Shown: piece after piece, positions 50,039-58,626 of the stretch | How the letters are laid out: each line of letters opens with the position of its first letter | Numbering within the stretch: the first letter of the stretch is position 1 | Source: Bacillota bacterium | GTDB taxonomy: Bacteria > Bacillota > Bacilli > Paenibacillales > Paenibacillaceae | Length of the DNA: 64,000 nt | Direction of reading: 5' to 3' | Assembly (NCBI GenBank): GCA_023391635.1 | Contig: JAEWAQ010000005.1 | Coordinates: forward strand, 115,241-179,240 | The notes under the pieces: generated by a model | The model's database searches: none | What the model was told of the DNA's origin: nothing | Seen by the model: only the letters and a program-made list of their open reading frames with translations | Made by a program: the position numbers and the translations under genes

Positions 50039-50791
50039 ATGTCGAGGATGAACCAATATCGGAAGATCGTATCGGAATATTTGGAACGAATTCAGAACGA
50101 GGAAGAAAAAGCGGTGAAGCGGTCGGCGCGGATGCTGGCAGACCACATCAAGCAGGATAAAATCGTTTATGCCTACGGACCAGGCGGCCATTCCAATCTG
50201 GGTTCGCAAGAAATCTTTTTCAGGGCGGGCGGACTGATGCATGTCAGCGCCATTTTGGACGAAGGCACGCTTCTCAGCGGAGGGGCGCTGCGCTCTATGG
50301 CGATGGAAAGAATGGCTGGCTATGGCAACATCGTCTTGGACGATTACGGTTTAAAAGAAGGGGATCTTCTCCTCATCATTAACGCGTACGGCATCAATTC
50401 GGCCACGATCGATGCGGCGTTGGAGGCGAAGAAAAAGGGAGTGCGGACGATTGGCGTCACTTCCGTTCAGCACGCATTACAGACGCCTCCGGATCACCCG
50501 GCCCGCCATCCGTCCGGTCAAAACCTGCACGATCTTGTGGATGTCGTGCTGGATTGCAAGGTGCCGGTAGGCGACGCCGTTTTGCGAATCGACGGGCTGG
50601 AGCAGAACGTGGCAGCCATCTCGACGTTCGCCAACGCGTTTCTGTTGAATTCACTCGTCGTCGAAACCGTTGGGCTGCTCATGGAGGAAGGAATTACGCC
50701 TCCGATTTGGATGAGCGGGAATGAGGCCGGCGGCGATGAAGCGAATGCCAGGTTCGTGGACCGATTCAAAAACCGGATCAAGAAATTGTAA
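50039..50791 (+). CDS. SIS-domain sugar-phosphate-binding protein
   Basis: 250 residues. ATG 50039 has AAGGGAGC upstream; the frame from 49967 overlaps the preceding gene. One SIS domain: IVYAYGPGGHSNLGSQEIFF (20 residues), DEGTLLSGGALRSM, GDLLLIINAYGINSATIDAA (20 residues), GVRTIGVTSVQHA. It resembles the uncharacterised phosphosugar-binding proteins often found with CUT1 transporters, possibly isomerases or deaminases of amino-sugar phosphates. Last gene of the operon. Confidence 0.82.
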   Translation: MSRMNQYRKIVSEYLERIQNEEEKAVKRSARMLADHIKQDKIVYAYGPGGHSNLGSQEIFFRAGGLMHVSAILDEGTLLSGGALRSMAMERMAGYGNIVLDDYGLKEGDLLLIINAYGINSATIDAALEAKKKGVRTIGVTSVQHALQTPPDHPARHPSGQNLHDLVDVVLDCKVPVGDAVLRIDGLEQNVAAISTFANAFLLNSLVVETVGLLMEEGITPPIWMSGNEAGGDEANARFVDRFKNRIKKL

Positions 50792-51209
50792 ATGCCCCGT
50801 TAGGCGCAGCAGCGCCCCCTTCAAAGTCCAGATAGGCAGCGTTCCCTCCTCCCGGCCCACGCAGCATTTCGCTTCAAGGTGCGCCGGCAGCGCATGGCCC
50901 GCTGCCTACCCTGCCACCCGCTTCCTCTCCCTCACATTTTCGCTTAACTCCGACCCTTCACTTCACCGAGACATACGCGTCGCAGCGACGAATAGGACCG
51001 TAGACTCGAATCCGCCCCCGGCGACTACGTTGCGCGTCCCTGCCTGCCTACCTGCATTAGAAAATTTTAACTTGTACAAAATCTGATGCATGTCAACGGT
51101 TTTGGGGTAAAGGCGCGCAAGAATTTGTTGTGAAAGAGTCGACAAAGAGAGGATTTTACAGCATGATGTCGAAGTAACTAAAGTCGGAATCCTAACAGGA
51201 AGTGATATT
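50792..51209 (+). other. Non-coding space before ftsE
   Basis: 418 bases. A small GGCGC-AGCA-GCGCC hairpin at 50803-50816 lacks a T tract, so it is only a weak terminator candidate. I saw no convincing promoter, repeat or gene in the rest. Confidence 0.6.
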
Positions 51210-51896
51210 GTGATCGAAATGCACGACATCTGGAAGACTTACCCTGACGGAACGACGGCGCTTCAAGGCATCAATGTCGTCATTGATCGCAACGAATTCG
51301 TCTATGTCGTCGGCACGTCCGGTGCGGGGAAGTCGACTTTCATGAAGCTGATTTACCGGGAAGAAGTACCTACCAAAGGGCAAATATCCGTCAACGGTTT
51401 CAATATCGGCAAGCTCAAGCAGCGCAAGATCCCTTACGTAAGACGCAACATCGGCGTCATTTTCCAGGACTATCGGCTCCTGCCGAAGCTATCCGCCTAC
51501 GAGAATATTGCTTTCGCGATGGAAGTGATCGAGGCGCCCAGGCGCACGATCAAGCGGCGCACGATGGAAGTGCTCGACCTGGTCGGTCTCAAGCACAAGG
51601 CGGGCAGCCTGCCGGCCCAGCTGTCCGGGGGCGAGCAGCAGCGCGTGGCGATCGCGCGGGCGATCGTCAACAGTCCGGCTGTCATCGTGGCGGACGAGCC
51701 CACCGGCAATCTCGATCCCGAGACGTCCTGGGGGATCATGAAGCTGCTCGAGGAGATCAATTTCCGCGGTACGACGATCGTCATGGCCACCCACAACAAG
51801 GAAATCGTAAACACGATGCGCAAGCGCGTACTCGCCATCGAGCGAGGAAGCATCGTGCGTGACCAGCAGAGAGGGGAATACGGCTATGAAATTTAG
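51210..51896 (+). CDS. ftsE: Cell-division ABC ATPase FtsE
   Basis: 228 residues, start GTG 51210 with AGGAAGTG upstream; MIEMHDIWKTYPDGTTALQG (20 residues) is the standard beginning. Walker A VGTSGAGKST, Q-loop FQDYRLLPKLSAYENI, signature LSGGEQQRVAIARA, Walker B VIVADEPTGNLDPE. FtsE and FtsX form a membrane complex that switches on a peptidoglycan hydrolase; the matching hydrolase gene follows ftsX. Confidence 0.97.
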   Translation: MIEMHDIWKTYPDGTTALQGINVVIDRNEFVYVVGTSGAGKSTFMKLIYREEVPTKGQISVNGFNIGKLKQRKIPYVRRNIGVIFQDYRLLPKLSAYENIAFAMEVIEAPRRTIKRRTMEVLDLVGLKHKAGSLPAQLSGGEQQRVAIARAIVNSPAVIVADEPTGNLDPETSWGIMKLLEEINFRGTTIVMATHNKEIVNTMRKRVLAIERGSIVRDQQRGEYGYEI

Positions 51897-52797
51897 CACC
51901 CTCTTCAGGCACCTGCGAGAGGGCGGCAGGAACGTAGCGCGCAACGGCTGGATGAGCTTCGCCTCGATCAGTTCGATTACCGTTTCCCTGTTCATACTCG
52001 GCGTATTTCTTCTGCTCGCGCTTAATGTCAACAAGATCGCGGACCAGCTCGACAGCCAAGTGCAGATCCGCGTCTACATGAAGATCGGCCTAGAACGGCC
52101 GAAGATCGAAGAAGTGAGTCGCAGCATCCGCAGAATTCCCGAGCTCAAGTCCGTTACCTTCATCTCGAAAGCCGACGGTCTCGAGCGCATGCGCAACAGC
52201 ATGACCGAGGATGGCCGCAAGGCGCTCGAAGGATACACCGAAGAGACGAACCCGCTGCCGGACGTATTCGAGATCGAAGTGTACGACCCGCAAGGAATCG
52301 CGTTTGCCGCGAAGAAGATCCAAGCGCTTAACGAGACGGACCCGACCAAGCCGATCGACGCGGTCAAGTACGGCGCCGGTACGGTCGAGAAGCTATTCAA
52401 GATTACGAATGCCGTCCGCAATATCGGCTTCCTGATCGTCGCCGGATTGACCATTATGGCGATGTTTCTCATCTCTACGACGATCAAGCTGACCATCGTG
52501 GCCAGACGCCGGGAGATCGCGATCATGAAAATGGTCGGCGCCACCAACAGCTTCATCCGCTGGCCGTTCTTCGTGGAAGGCGTGCTGATCGGCCTGATCG
52601 GATCGGTCGTTACATCGGTGATATTACTATTCGGCTATTCGGAACTCATCCAAACGGCGGAAGACGGCATCTACTTCCTCGAGCTGGTGAGCCTGCAAGA
52701 TATCGGATTCCTCGTGTCCGGCTCCATCATCATCATCGGGACGCTGTTGGGCGTGTGGGGAAGCACCATCTCTGTTCGCAAATATTTGAAAGTATAG
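51886..52797 (+). CDS. ftsX: Cell-division membrane protein FtsX
   Basis: 303 residues. ATG 51886 has GAGAGGGGAA upstream and overlaps the ftsE stop by 11 bases. One N-terminal membrane segment (ISSITVSLFILGVFLLLALN, 20 residues), an extracytoplasmic domain of about 120 residues, and three more membrane segments (FLIVAGLTIMAMFLIST, VEGVLIGLIGSVVTSVILLF, GFLVSGSIIIIGTLLGVWG). The extracytoplasmic domain contacts the hydrolase encoded next. Confidence 0.96.
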   Translation: MKFSTLFRHLREGGRNVARNGWMSFASISSITVSLFILGVFLLLALNVNKIADQLDSQVQIRVYMKIGLERPKIEEVSRSIRRIPELKSVTFISKADGLERMRNSMTEDGRKALEGYTEETNPLPDVFEIEVYDPQGIAFAAKKIQALNETDPTKPIDAVKYGAGTVEKLFKITNAVRNIGFLIVAGLTIMAMFLISTTIKLTIVARRREIAIMKMVGATNSFIRWPFFVEGVLIGLIGSVVTSVILLFGYSELIQTAEDGIYFLELVSLQDIGFLVSGSIIIIGTLLGVWGSTISVRKYLKV

Positions 52798-52834
52798 ATT
52801 ATCTGTCATGCCAGTCAGAAGGAGGAAGAACGAG

Positions 52835-54007
52835 TTGAGGAAATTCGCTTTGGCGCTGGCGGTCATCATGGCGGCAGCGATGCTCATGCAGCCGGTGCAG
52901 GGACAAGCCGCCTCCCAATTGGACAAGGTGAACCAGCAGATCAAGGAACTGCAGAATGAGCTCAATCGCAAAAACAATGAACAGAAGAACGCCGAAAAGA
53001 AAGCCCAAACTCTCTCTGTTCAGAAGGAAGCTACGAAGGAAGAGATCACCAAGCTGCTGAAGGAGATCGATCAGACCGGCATGAAGCTGGCCGAAGCCGA
53101 GAATCAGGTGGCAGAGACAGAGGTGCAGCTTGCGAAGACGCAGCAGGAGCGCGACGAAGCGATTCATCAAGAAGCGCAGACGAGCACCTCGCTCGACAGC
53201 CGCATCCGCCTTATGTATATGGAAGGCAAGGTGCCCTATCTGGATGTCGTGCTGAACTCGGCCAATTTTAACGATTTTCTGAGCAGCTTCGACGATATGC
53301 AATACATCACGAGCCAGACGCGCAGCCTGCTCGACGCCAAGAAGGAAGCGCGCGAACTGGTCGAATTGAAGGAAGCCGAAGTGACCCGCGAGCTGCTGGA
53401 AGTTCAGTTGTTGAAAAATACGATTGCCGAACAGAAGGCTTCGCTGGAGAGCAAGGAGCAGGAAAAAGAAGCGATGGTCGCCAAGCTGAACAAGGAAATC
53501 GAAGAGATGGAGGAAATCAGCGAAGAGGCCGAGAAGGAACTGATGGCGCTCGCCTCCAAGATCTCCAAGGCCGAAGCAGAGGCCAAACGCCTCAAGAACT
53601 ATTACAAAGGCGGCAAGCTGGGTTTACCGCTCGATGTCTCGTACCGACTCAACTCAGAGTTCGGAACGCGCATTCATCCGATTACGAATAAGAAGCATAC
53701 GCATTCCGGCATCGATATGGGCGTGCCGCAAGGGACGCCGATCTATGCCGCGGAGTCGGGCGTCGTCATCATCGCGCAATGGTGGAGCAGCTACGGCAAT
53801 TGCGTCATCATCGATCACGGCGGCGGGTTGTGGACCGTATACGGGCATATCAAGAACGGCGGCATTCTCGTCAAGAAGGGCCAGGAAGTCAAGCGCGGCG
53901 ACAAGATTGCGCTCGTCGGCTCCACTGGCCAATCGACCGGACCGCACTTGCACTTCGAAGTCCGCAAGGACGAGAAGCCCGTCGATCCGGTACCGTACCT
54001 CAAATAA
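52835..54007 (+). CDS. Coiled-coil M23 peptidoglycan endopeptidase, probable FtsEX partner
   Basis: 390 residues. TTG 52835 follows AGAAGGAGGAAG at eight bases and opens a normal signal peptide (FALALAVIMAAAMLM, cleavage near GQAAS); ATG 52808 is inside the ribosome site. Residues about 28-245 are a long coiled coil rich in Glu, Lys and Gln. The C-terminal 120 residues are a LytM/M23 domain: FGTRIHPITNKKHTHSGIDM (20 residues) with H-x3-D, and STGPHLHFEVRKD with H-x-H. The zinc ligands are intact, so unlike E. coli EnvC it should be active. Bacillus uses the NlpC/P60 enzyme CwlO in this role. Confidence 0.9.
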   Translation: MRKFALALAVIMAAAMLMQPVQGQAASQLDKVNQQIKELQNELNRKNNEQKNAEKKAQTLSVQKEATKEEITKLLKEIDQTGMKLAEAENQVAETEVQLAKTQQERDEAIHQEAQTSTSLDSRIRLMYMEGKVPYLDVVLNSANFNDFLSSFDDMQYITSQTRSLLDAKKEARELVELKEAEVTRELLEVQLLKNTIAEQKASLESKEQEKEAMVAKLNKEIEEMEEISEEAEKELMALASKISKAEAEAKRLKNYYKGGKLGLPLDVSYRLNSEFGTRIHPITNKKHTHSGIDMGVPQGTPIYAAESGVVIIAQWWSSYGNCVIIDHGGGLWTVYGHIKNGGILVKKGQEVKRGDKIALVGSTGQSTGPHLHFEVRKDEKPVDPVPYLK

Positions 54008-54131
54008 AATGATGCTCGGACCGGACGGTCGCCGTCTGGCTCCAACGCCACAATGCGAATATGCGTGGTAGGGGAGCCGCAGGCGGCCGTCTTCTACTGT
54101 GCGGCAATCGCGAATAACATGTAAGATGCAG

Positions 54132-54156
54132 CCCGGCGGTCGTGAACCGGGTTTTT
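54132..54156 (+). terminator. Possible weak terminator after the M23 gene
   Basis: CCCGG (54132-54136) and CCGGG (54147-54151), extendable by a G-T pair, followed by five T. Short stem, so partial termination is more likely. Confidence 0.5.
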
Positions 54157-54190
54157 GCCGAAATGATCGTACTGAAGGAAGTGGACGGTC

Positions 54191-55750
54191 GTGTGGTTGC
54201 GAGGTCGAACCGTACTGGCGCTTGCGGTGCTCACGGCCATTGCCGGCGGAGCGGCGACATGGGGCGTCATTCAAGCAGGAGGCTTGACGGCGATCCCCGA
54301 GAAGAAATCTGTAAAATTTCTGACCGGAGCGGATGCGTCCGAAGGATTGCGGCAGGATGAGCTGGACAAGTTGAACAAGGCGCTGGCCTTGATCGGAGAT
54401 AAATACATGCTGCCGGCCAACCGGCAAGCATTGATTGACGGTGCGCTGCAAGGGATGATCGAATCGCTGGGCGATCCTTATTCGGTCTATTTGTCCAAAG
54501 AAGAGGCGGAGCAGTACACCGACACGACACAGGGGATGTTCACCGGGATCGGGGCGGACCTGAAGAAGGAGAACGGCCTGATCATCGTCGAAGCGCCGCT
54601 GAGGGGATCGCCGGCGGAGCGCTCCGGCTTGCAGCCGCGCGACGTGCTGCTCTCGGTGAACGGCGAAAGCTTGCACGGACTTACGCTGAACGAAGCGGCG
54701 GAGAAGATCCGCGGGCCGAAGGGAACCAAGGCAAAGCTGAAAGTTCTGCGTGCAGGCGTGAAAGATCCGATCGAGCTGGAGCTTGTCCGGGACCGGATCC
54801 CGCTGGAGACGGTGAAGGGAGAACTCGGTCCGGACGGCGTCGGCGTGCTGTCGATCAGCCAATTCTCGCAAAACACGCCGCAGCAGGTAGCCGCCGAACT
54901 GAAGGCGCTGGAAAGCGGAGGGCTGAAGGCGCTCATCATCGATGTACGCAATAACCCGGGGGGAAGAACGGATGCCGTGCAGAAGACGGCGGATCAATTC
55001 ATCCCGGAAGGCAAAGTCATCGTCCAGTACGAATATGGCGACAGACGGCCCGTGCAGGAAGTGGCGAAGGGAGAGTCGGGCGATAAGGACGGCAAGCCCT
55101 ACCCGATTCTCGTGTTGATCAACCAAGCCAGCGCAAGCTCTGCAGAGATTCTGGCGGGCGCCTTGCAGCAATCGGCAGGGGCAATCCTTGTCGGCGAGGG
55201 CAGCTTCGGCAAGGGCACGGTCCAGATCAGCTTTCCGGATGAGCTCGGCGACGGCAGCCTGGTCAAGCTGACCGTGTACAAGTGGCTGTTGCCGGACGGT
55301 ACCTGGGTTCAGCATGAAGGGTTGAAGCCGGACGTGCCGGTTGCCCAGCATGCGTACTGGCTGGCGTACAAGCTGCCGCGCGATCGTATCCTGAAGCGGG
55401 ACGATACAGGCGAAGACGTGAAGAACCTGCAAAATATTCTCGCGGGGGTCGGATTTTCGGCAGACCGCGCGGACGGGTATTTCGACGATTCGACGGAGCA
55501 GGCGCTGCGGGCCTACCAGGAGCAGGAGAAGCTTCCCGTGACGGGACAAGTGGATGTGGCAACGGCGGATCGGCTTGAGGAATCCTTATACGTGCAGCTT
55601 CAAAATCCGGCGAATGACGAGCAGTTGCAGACGGCGATCGACAAGGCGAGGGCGATGATCGGGCTTGCAACAGGATATGGCAACTGGGAAGTTGGCGCAT
55701 TCGGAAGGAATCGGACCGCTTCCGTCGAATACGTAGGAGGCCCGGCATGA
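54191..55750 (+). CDS. ctpB: C-terminal processing protease of the S41 family
   Basis: 519 residues, start GTG 54191 with AAGGAAGTGG upstream. An N-terminal membrane anchor (VLALAVLTAIAGGAATWGVI, 20 residues) is followed by a helical segment, a PDZ domain (IIVEAPLRGSPAERSGLQPR, 20 residues, to LRAGVKDPIEL), and the S41 domain with the Ser-Lys pair in INQASASSAEILAGAL and GEGSFGKGTVQISF. The last 100 residues contain a peptidoglycan-binding type 1 repeat (DDTGEDVKNLQNILAGVGF, 19 residues). CtpB cleaves SpoIVFA during sporulation in Bacillus; the neighbours ftsEX and minJ match that locus. Confidence 0.94.
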   Translation: MWLRGRTVLALAVLTAIAGGAATWGVIQAGGLTAIPEKKSVKFLTGADASEGLRQDELDKLNKALALIGDKYMLPANRQALIDGALQGMIESLGDPYSVYLSKEEAEQYTDTTQGMFTGIGADLKKENGLIIVEAPLRGSPAERSGLQPRDVLLSVNGESLHGLTLNEAAEKIRGPKGTKAKLKVLRAGVKDPIELELVRDRIPLETVKGELGPDGVGVLSISQFSQNTPQQVAAELKALESGGLKALIIDVRNNPGGRTDAVQKTADQFIPEGKVIVQYEYGDRRPVQEVAKGESGDKDGKPYPILVLINQASASSAEILAGALQQSAGAILVGEGSFGKGTVQISFPDELGDGSLVKLTVYKWLLPDGTWVQHEGLKPDVPVAQHAYWLAYKLPRDRILKRDDTGEDVKNLQNILAGVGFSADRADGYFDDSTEQALRAYQEQEKLPVTGQVDVATADRLEESLYVQLQNPANDEQLQTAIDKARAMIGLATGYGNWEVGAFGRNRTASVEYVGGPA

Positions 55751-55826
55751 ACGGCTGACCCGGCTTTTCGGAGCGGGCGTTCGCAAGGGAGTGGCGATCG
55801 GCGGGTCACTTCCCGAAGGGTTAGGC

Positions 55827-55872
55827 AAATATAAGACAATGTAAGTTTCACTCTTATATTTGGCTTATATTT
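55827..55872 (+). repeat. AT-rich inverted and direct repeat before minJ
   Basis: AAATATAAG (55827-55835) is the perfect inverse of CTTATATTT (55853-55861), and CTTATATTT is repeated directly at 55864-55872. It may hold a promoter -10 (TATATT) or a regulator site. Confidence 0.6.
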
Positions 55873-55882
55873 CTCGAATAAA

Positions 55883-55920
55883 CGGAACCGTCTTTTGCGA
55901 AGACGGACATTCCGTTTTTT
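55883..55920 (+). terminator. Terminator-like hairpin directly before minJ
   Basis: Outer stem CGGAA/TTCCG and inner stem CCGTCTT/AAGACGG with loop TTGCG, then six T at 55915-55920. Only 20 bases separate it from the minJ start codon, so it could be either the end of the ctpB transcript or an attenuator in the minJ leader. Confidence 0.8.
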
Positions 55921-55940
55921 CTTGAAAGGGGGCGATCCGG

Positions 55941-57491
55941 ATGGATCCTCTATGGGAAGGATTACACGCGGCGGGCCAAGCCGGTCTCGGTCTGCTGACG
56001 TTGCCCTATTTATACGTGGCGATCGTGTTAGCTTGGTGGCATGCGACCCGTGAAACGGCATTACAGCGGAAAATGTTCCATGTGCGTCTGTACGGCGCTT
56101 TATCCGTAACGCTGAAACGAGTAGGGGCAGGGGTGCTGGTCGGCGTCGCGCTATCGGCTGCCAGTCTGGCGACGGGTGCGGCATTGACGCTGGAGACGCT
56201 TGTATGCGTCTGGGCGGCCATGCTTATATTGGCATTGTTCCGATTGCGATATATATGTCTGGCCTATGCGGCGGGAGCGCTAGGGGTGCTGCAAGCTGCA
56301 TTGTCCGTTATGGAGGATGGCGTCGGGCCCGAGTGGATCGATCAAATCGTGCGGGCGATCGACCAGATCGATGTCCCCGGGTTGTTGCTCCTTGCCGGCT
56401 TGCTCCACCTTGCGGAAGGGTTGCTCGTTCGCTTGCAAGGCGCCAAGACGGCCGTGCCGCTGTTCCTGGAAGGCAAGCGCGGCAAGCCGGTCGGCGCTTA
56501 TTCCATGTCGGGCGTATGGCCGATCCCGCTCGTGTGGCTCGTCCCTGCGGCGGGAACGAGCGGTTTCACGCTGCCGTGGACGCCGTGGTTCGGCGGCGGA
56601 GGCGGAGATGCGCTGCTGTGGTCGTTGACGGCATTTCCGGTGTTGATCGGCTTCAGCGAGCGCACGACGACATACTGGCCGGAGCAGAAAGCGCGGGTAT
56701 CCGGTTATCTGTTGATGGTCTATGGAGCGGTAATCGCGCTGCTCGCCGCCGGCTCCGTCTATTGGGCGCCGCTGGCTGTCGTGGCTTCGGTCTTGGCTTT
56801 CGTGCTGCACGAAGGCTTGTTGTGGATCAGCCGCTTCCGCGAGGCGGGCCGCCAGCCGCTGTATGCGCAAGACGGCAGCGGCGTGCGAATTCTTGCCGTG
56901 CTGCCGGGCTCGCCCGCCGCAGAGATGGGGCTGATGGCAGGTGAGACAATTCTTAAGGTCAACGGCAGGGCGACGCGTACGAAGGAAGAATTATACGCCG
57001 CGCTGCAGCGGCAATCGGCCTTCAGCAAGATGGAAGCCGCCAACCGCGAAGGCCACGTGAAGTTTCTGCAACGCGCCCGCTATGCCGGCGAACATTATCA
57101 GCTCGGCCTCATCCTGGCGCCGGATGACGCGGCGGAATTCGTCGCCGCGCCGCGCGCGGCCTCGCTGTGGCAGAACCTGCGGGACGCGGGCGCCCGCAGG
57201 CGCGAAGGCGCTGCCGCGGCGCTGGCGTTCGCGGCAGCGGAATCCGGCGCCGCAGAAGGCGAGCAGGCGGCTGCCGACGCCGTCGCTGACGGCACGACCG
57301 CGGAGACTGCCGACGGAAGCAGCGCAACCGTGTCCGAGGAGGCAGCGGGCAGCGCGCAAGCATCGCATGCGGACAGCGGCGCCGGACCCGACCCGCGAGT
57401 AGCCGGGGGCAAGGCTGCCGGGACATCCTTATCGGCACCGACGTCAGCGCCGGAAGACCCCGGCCTGCCGCCCCGCCGTGCCAGAAGATGA
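55941..57491 (+). CDS. minJ: MinJ-like division topology protein with PDZ domain
   Basis: 516 residues, ATG 55941 with GAAAGGGGGCGATCC upstream. About seven to eight membrane segments in the first 300 residues (GLLTLPYLYVAIVLAWW, LVCVWAAMLILALF, VPGLLLLAGLLHLAEGLLV and others), then a PDZ domain (VRILAVLPGSPAAEMGLMAG, 20 residues, to LKVNGRATRTKEELYAAL). This arrangement matches Bacillus MinJ (397 residues), which links DivIVA to MinD. The extra length is an Ala/Gly/Glu-rich low-complexity tail of about 100 residues that is probably disordered. Position after ctpB supports the call. Confidence 0.85.
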   Translation: MDPLWEGLHAAGQAGLGLLTLPYLYVAIVLAWWHATRETALQRKMFHVRLYGALSVTLKRVGAGVLVGVALSAASLATGAALTLETLVCVWAAMLILALFRLRYICLAYAAGALGVLQAALSVMEDGVGPEWIDQIVRAIDQIDVPGLLLLAGLLHLAEGLLVRLQGAKTAVPLFLEGKRGKPVGAYSMSGVWPIPLVWLVPAAGTSGFTLPWTPWFGGGGGDALLWSLTAFPVLIGFSERTTTYWPEQKARVSGYLLMVYGAVIALLAAGSVYWAPLAVVASVLAFVLHEGLLWISRFREAGRQPLYAQDGSGVRILAVLPGSPAAEMGLMAGETILKVNGRATRTKEELYAALQRQSAFSKMEAANREGHVKFLQRARYAGEHYQLGLILAPDDAAEFVAAPRAASLWQNLRDAGARRREGAAAALAFAAAESGAAEGEQAAADAVADGTTAETADGSSATVSEEAAGSAQASHADSGAGPDPRVAGGKAAGTSLSAPTSAPEDPGLPPRRARR

Positions 57492-57676
57492 CGGAAAAGC
57501 TCCATCCGACGTCAGAAAGCGTCAGCTGAGCCAGAGCAATCGCTTACGGATTTGTGAAAAGCACCCGATGGCGGGCGAGCGAGGAAACAGCGGAAGAAAA
57601 GCTCGCTAATGTCGGCGGATGGCGAGTGAACATTCCTTTCGTATACAATTACACTGGGGTGTGAGCGATTTGTAGT

Positions 57677-57704
57677 TTCACTGCCGGCGATAATGAGGTA
57701 TAAT
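57677..57704 (+). promoter_or_regulatory. Promoter of the riboswitch-SMR transcript
   Basis: TATAAT at 57699-57704 is a perfect -10. TTCACT at 57677-57682, 16 bases before it, is a moderate -35. The bases 57492-57676 before it show nothing that I recognise. Confidence 0.6.
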
Positions 57705-57716
57705 GGAGTCATATCC

Positions 57717-57826
57717 CCTAGGGTTCCACGGCGCTGTCAAATGATGCCGGTTCGGTCCGAGAGGGGAACTGCCTGTTCCAGCTGCACGTCAGCTACAGGC
57801 GGACACGGAGGGATAAAAACCCGGGA
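57717..57826 (+). ncRNA. Guanidine-I (ykkC) riboswitch aptamer
   Basis: The conserved ykkC blocks appear in order: CCTAGGGTTCC at 57717-57727, GGTCCGAGAGG near 57754-57764, GGACACGGAGGGATAAAAAC at 57801-57820, and CCCGGGAG. Binding of guanidinium stabilises this fold and prevents the downstream terminator. The genes controlled are two SMR exporters, exactly the class regulated by this riboswitch in Bacillus (ykkCD). Confidence 0.92.
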
Positions 57827-57899
57827 GAGCGCATGGATTTCAGCCGCAGTGACACCTTGTCACCGAGCGGTTGCCGTCCAAGCGAGCTCCCGGGTTTTT
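57819..57899 (+). terminator. Riboswitch expression-platform terminator
   Basis: ACCCGGGAG (57819-57827) pairs with CTCCCGGGT (57887-57895), followed by TTTT. The 5' arm is also part of the aptamer, so ligand binding and terminator formation exclude each other. A smaller GTGAC/GTCAC hairpin sits in the loop. Confidence 0.88.
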
Positions 57900-57946
57900 C
57901 TGTTGCGGCACTGCCGCAACGAAATTAGACAAGGAGTGACCGAGCA

Positions 57947-58309
57947 ATGAATCGATACTGGATCATGCTGTTGTTGGCCGGTCTATGCGAAGTAGGGTGG
58001 GTATCGGGGTTGAAGCATGCGAGTACCGCGATCGAATGGCTGTTGACCGCCGTGGCGATCGCGCTGAGCTTCTGGGGTTTGCTGGCCGCATCGAACAAGC
58101 TCCCGGTCGGCACCGTCTATGCGGTGTTCACGGGCATCGGGGCGGCGGGGACGGTGCTCGCGGAATCGTTGGTCTTCGGCCAGCCGTTCTCTGCGGCCAA
58201 GATCGGGCTGATCGCGCTGCTTATCGTCGGCATTGCCGGGTTGAAATGGACGGCCGAACCTCACGCTGACGAACCCGGCATGGCCGGCAATACGAACAAG
58301 GAGGTGTGA
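57947..58309 (+). CDS. ykkC: SMR-family guanidinium exporter subunit
   Basis: 120 residues, ATG 57947 with AAGGAGTGA upstream. Four membrane helices. The essential SMR glutamate is in LLLAGLCEVGWVSGLKHA, followed by ALSFWGLLAASNKLPVGTVY (20 residues) and AVFTGIGAAGTVLAE. Works as a heterodimer with the next gene product to export guanidinium against protons. Regulated by the riboswitch immediately upstream. Confidence 0.93.
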   Translation: MNRYWIMLLLAGLCEVGWVSGLKHASTAIEWLLTAVAIALSFWGLLAASNKLPVGTVYAVFTGIGAAGTVLAESLVFGQPFSAAKIGLIALLIVGIAGLKWTAEPHADEPGMAGNTNKEV

Positions 58310-58311
58310 AC

Positions 58312-58626
58312 ATGGCGTGGATATGGTTAATATTGGCCGGCGTATTCGAAGTATCGGGCGTCATGGGCATCAACCGATGGAGCCGTGCCCGCACGATGGC
58401 GAACTTCCTGCTGATGGCGGCAGGCTTTCTGTTCAGCTTCATCCTGTTGTCCATGGCGATGCGCGAAATCGCCATGGGCACGGCATATGCGATATGGACC
58501 GCGATCGGCACGGTAGGCGGGGCGATCGTCGGCATGGTCCGGTATGGCGAACCGCGCAGCTTCGTCCGGATGCTGTTTATCGCCATGGTCGTCGGCGCGG
58601 CCGTAGGCTTGAAAATAGTTGGTTAA
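58312..58626 (+). CDS. ykkD: SMR-family guanidinium exporter partner subunit
   Basis: 104 residues. ATG 58312 has AGGAGG seven bases upstream; GTG 58306 would overlap the ribosome site. Four helices, glutamate in LILAGVFEVSGVMGINRW, then MAMREIAMGTAYAIWTAIG (19 residues) and VGGAIVGMVRYGEP. Ribosome site lies within the end of ykkC, so translation is coupled. Its TAA overlaps the convergent stop of sdpI. Confidence 0.93.
   Translation: MAWIWLILAGVFEVSGVMGINRWSRARTMANFLLMAAGFLFSFILLSMAMREIAMGTAYAIWTAIGTVGGAIVGMVRYGEPRSFVRMLFIAMVVGAAVGLKIVG

Noticed and set aside
41520..50791. Carbohydrate island as a mobile element with attachment repeats
   Set aside because: No integrase, transposase or matching flanking repeats could be seen at its ends.
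53654..55549. 631-codon open frame on the minus strand
   Set aside because: Antisense to the M23 peptidase and ctpB genes, whose products are clearly recognisable. The translation shows no domain.
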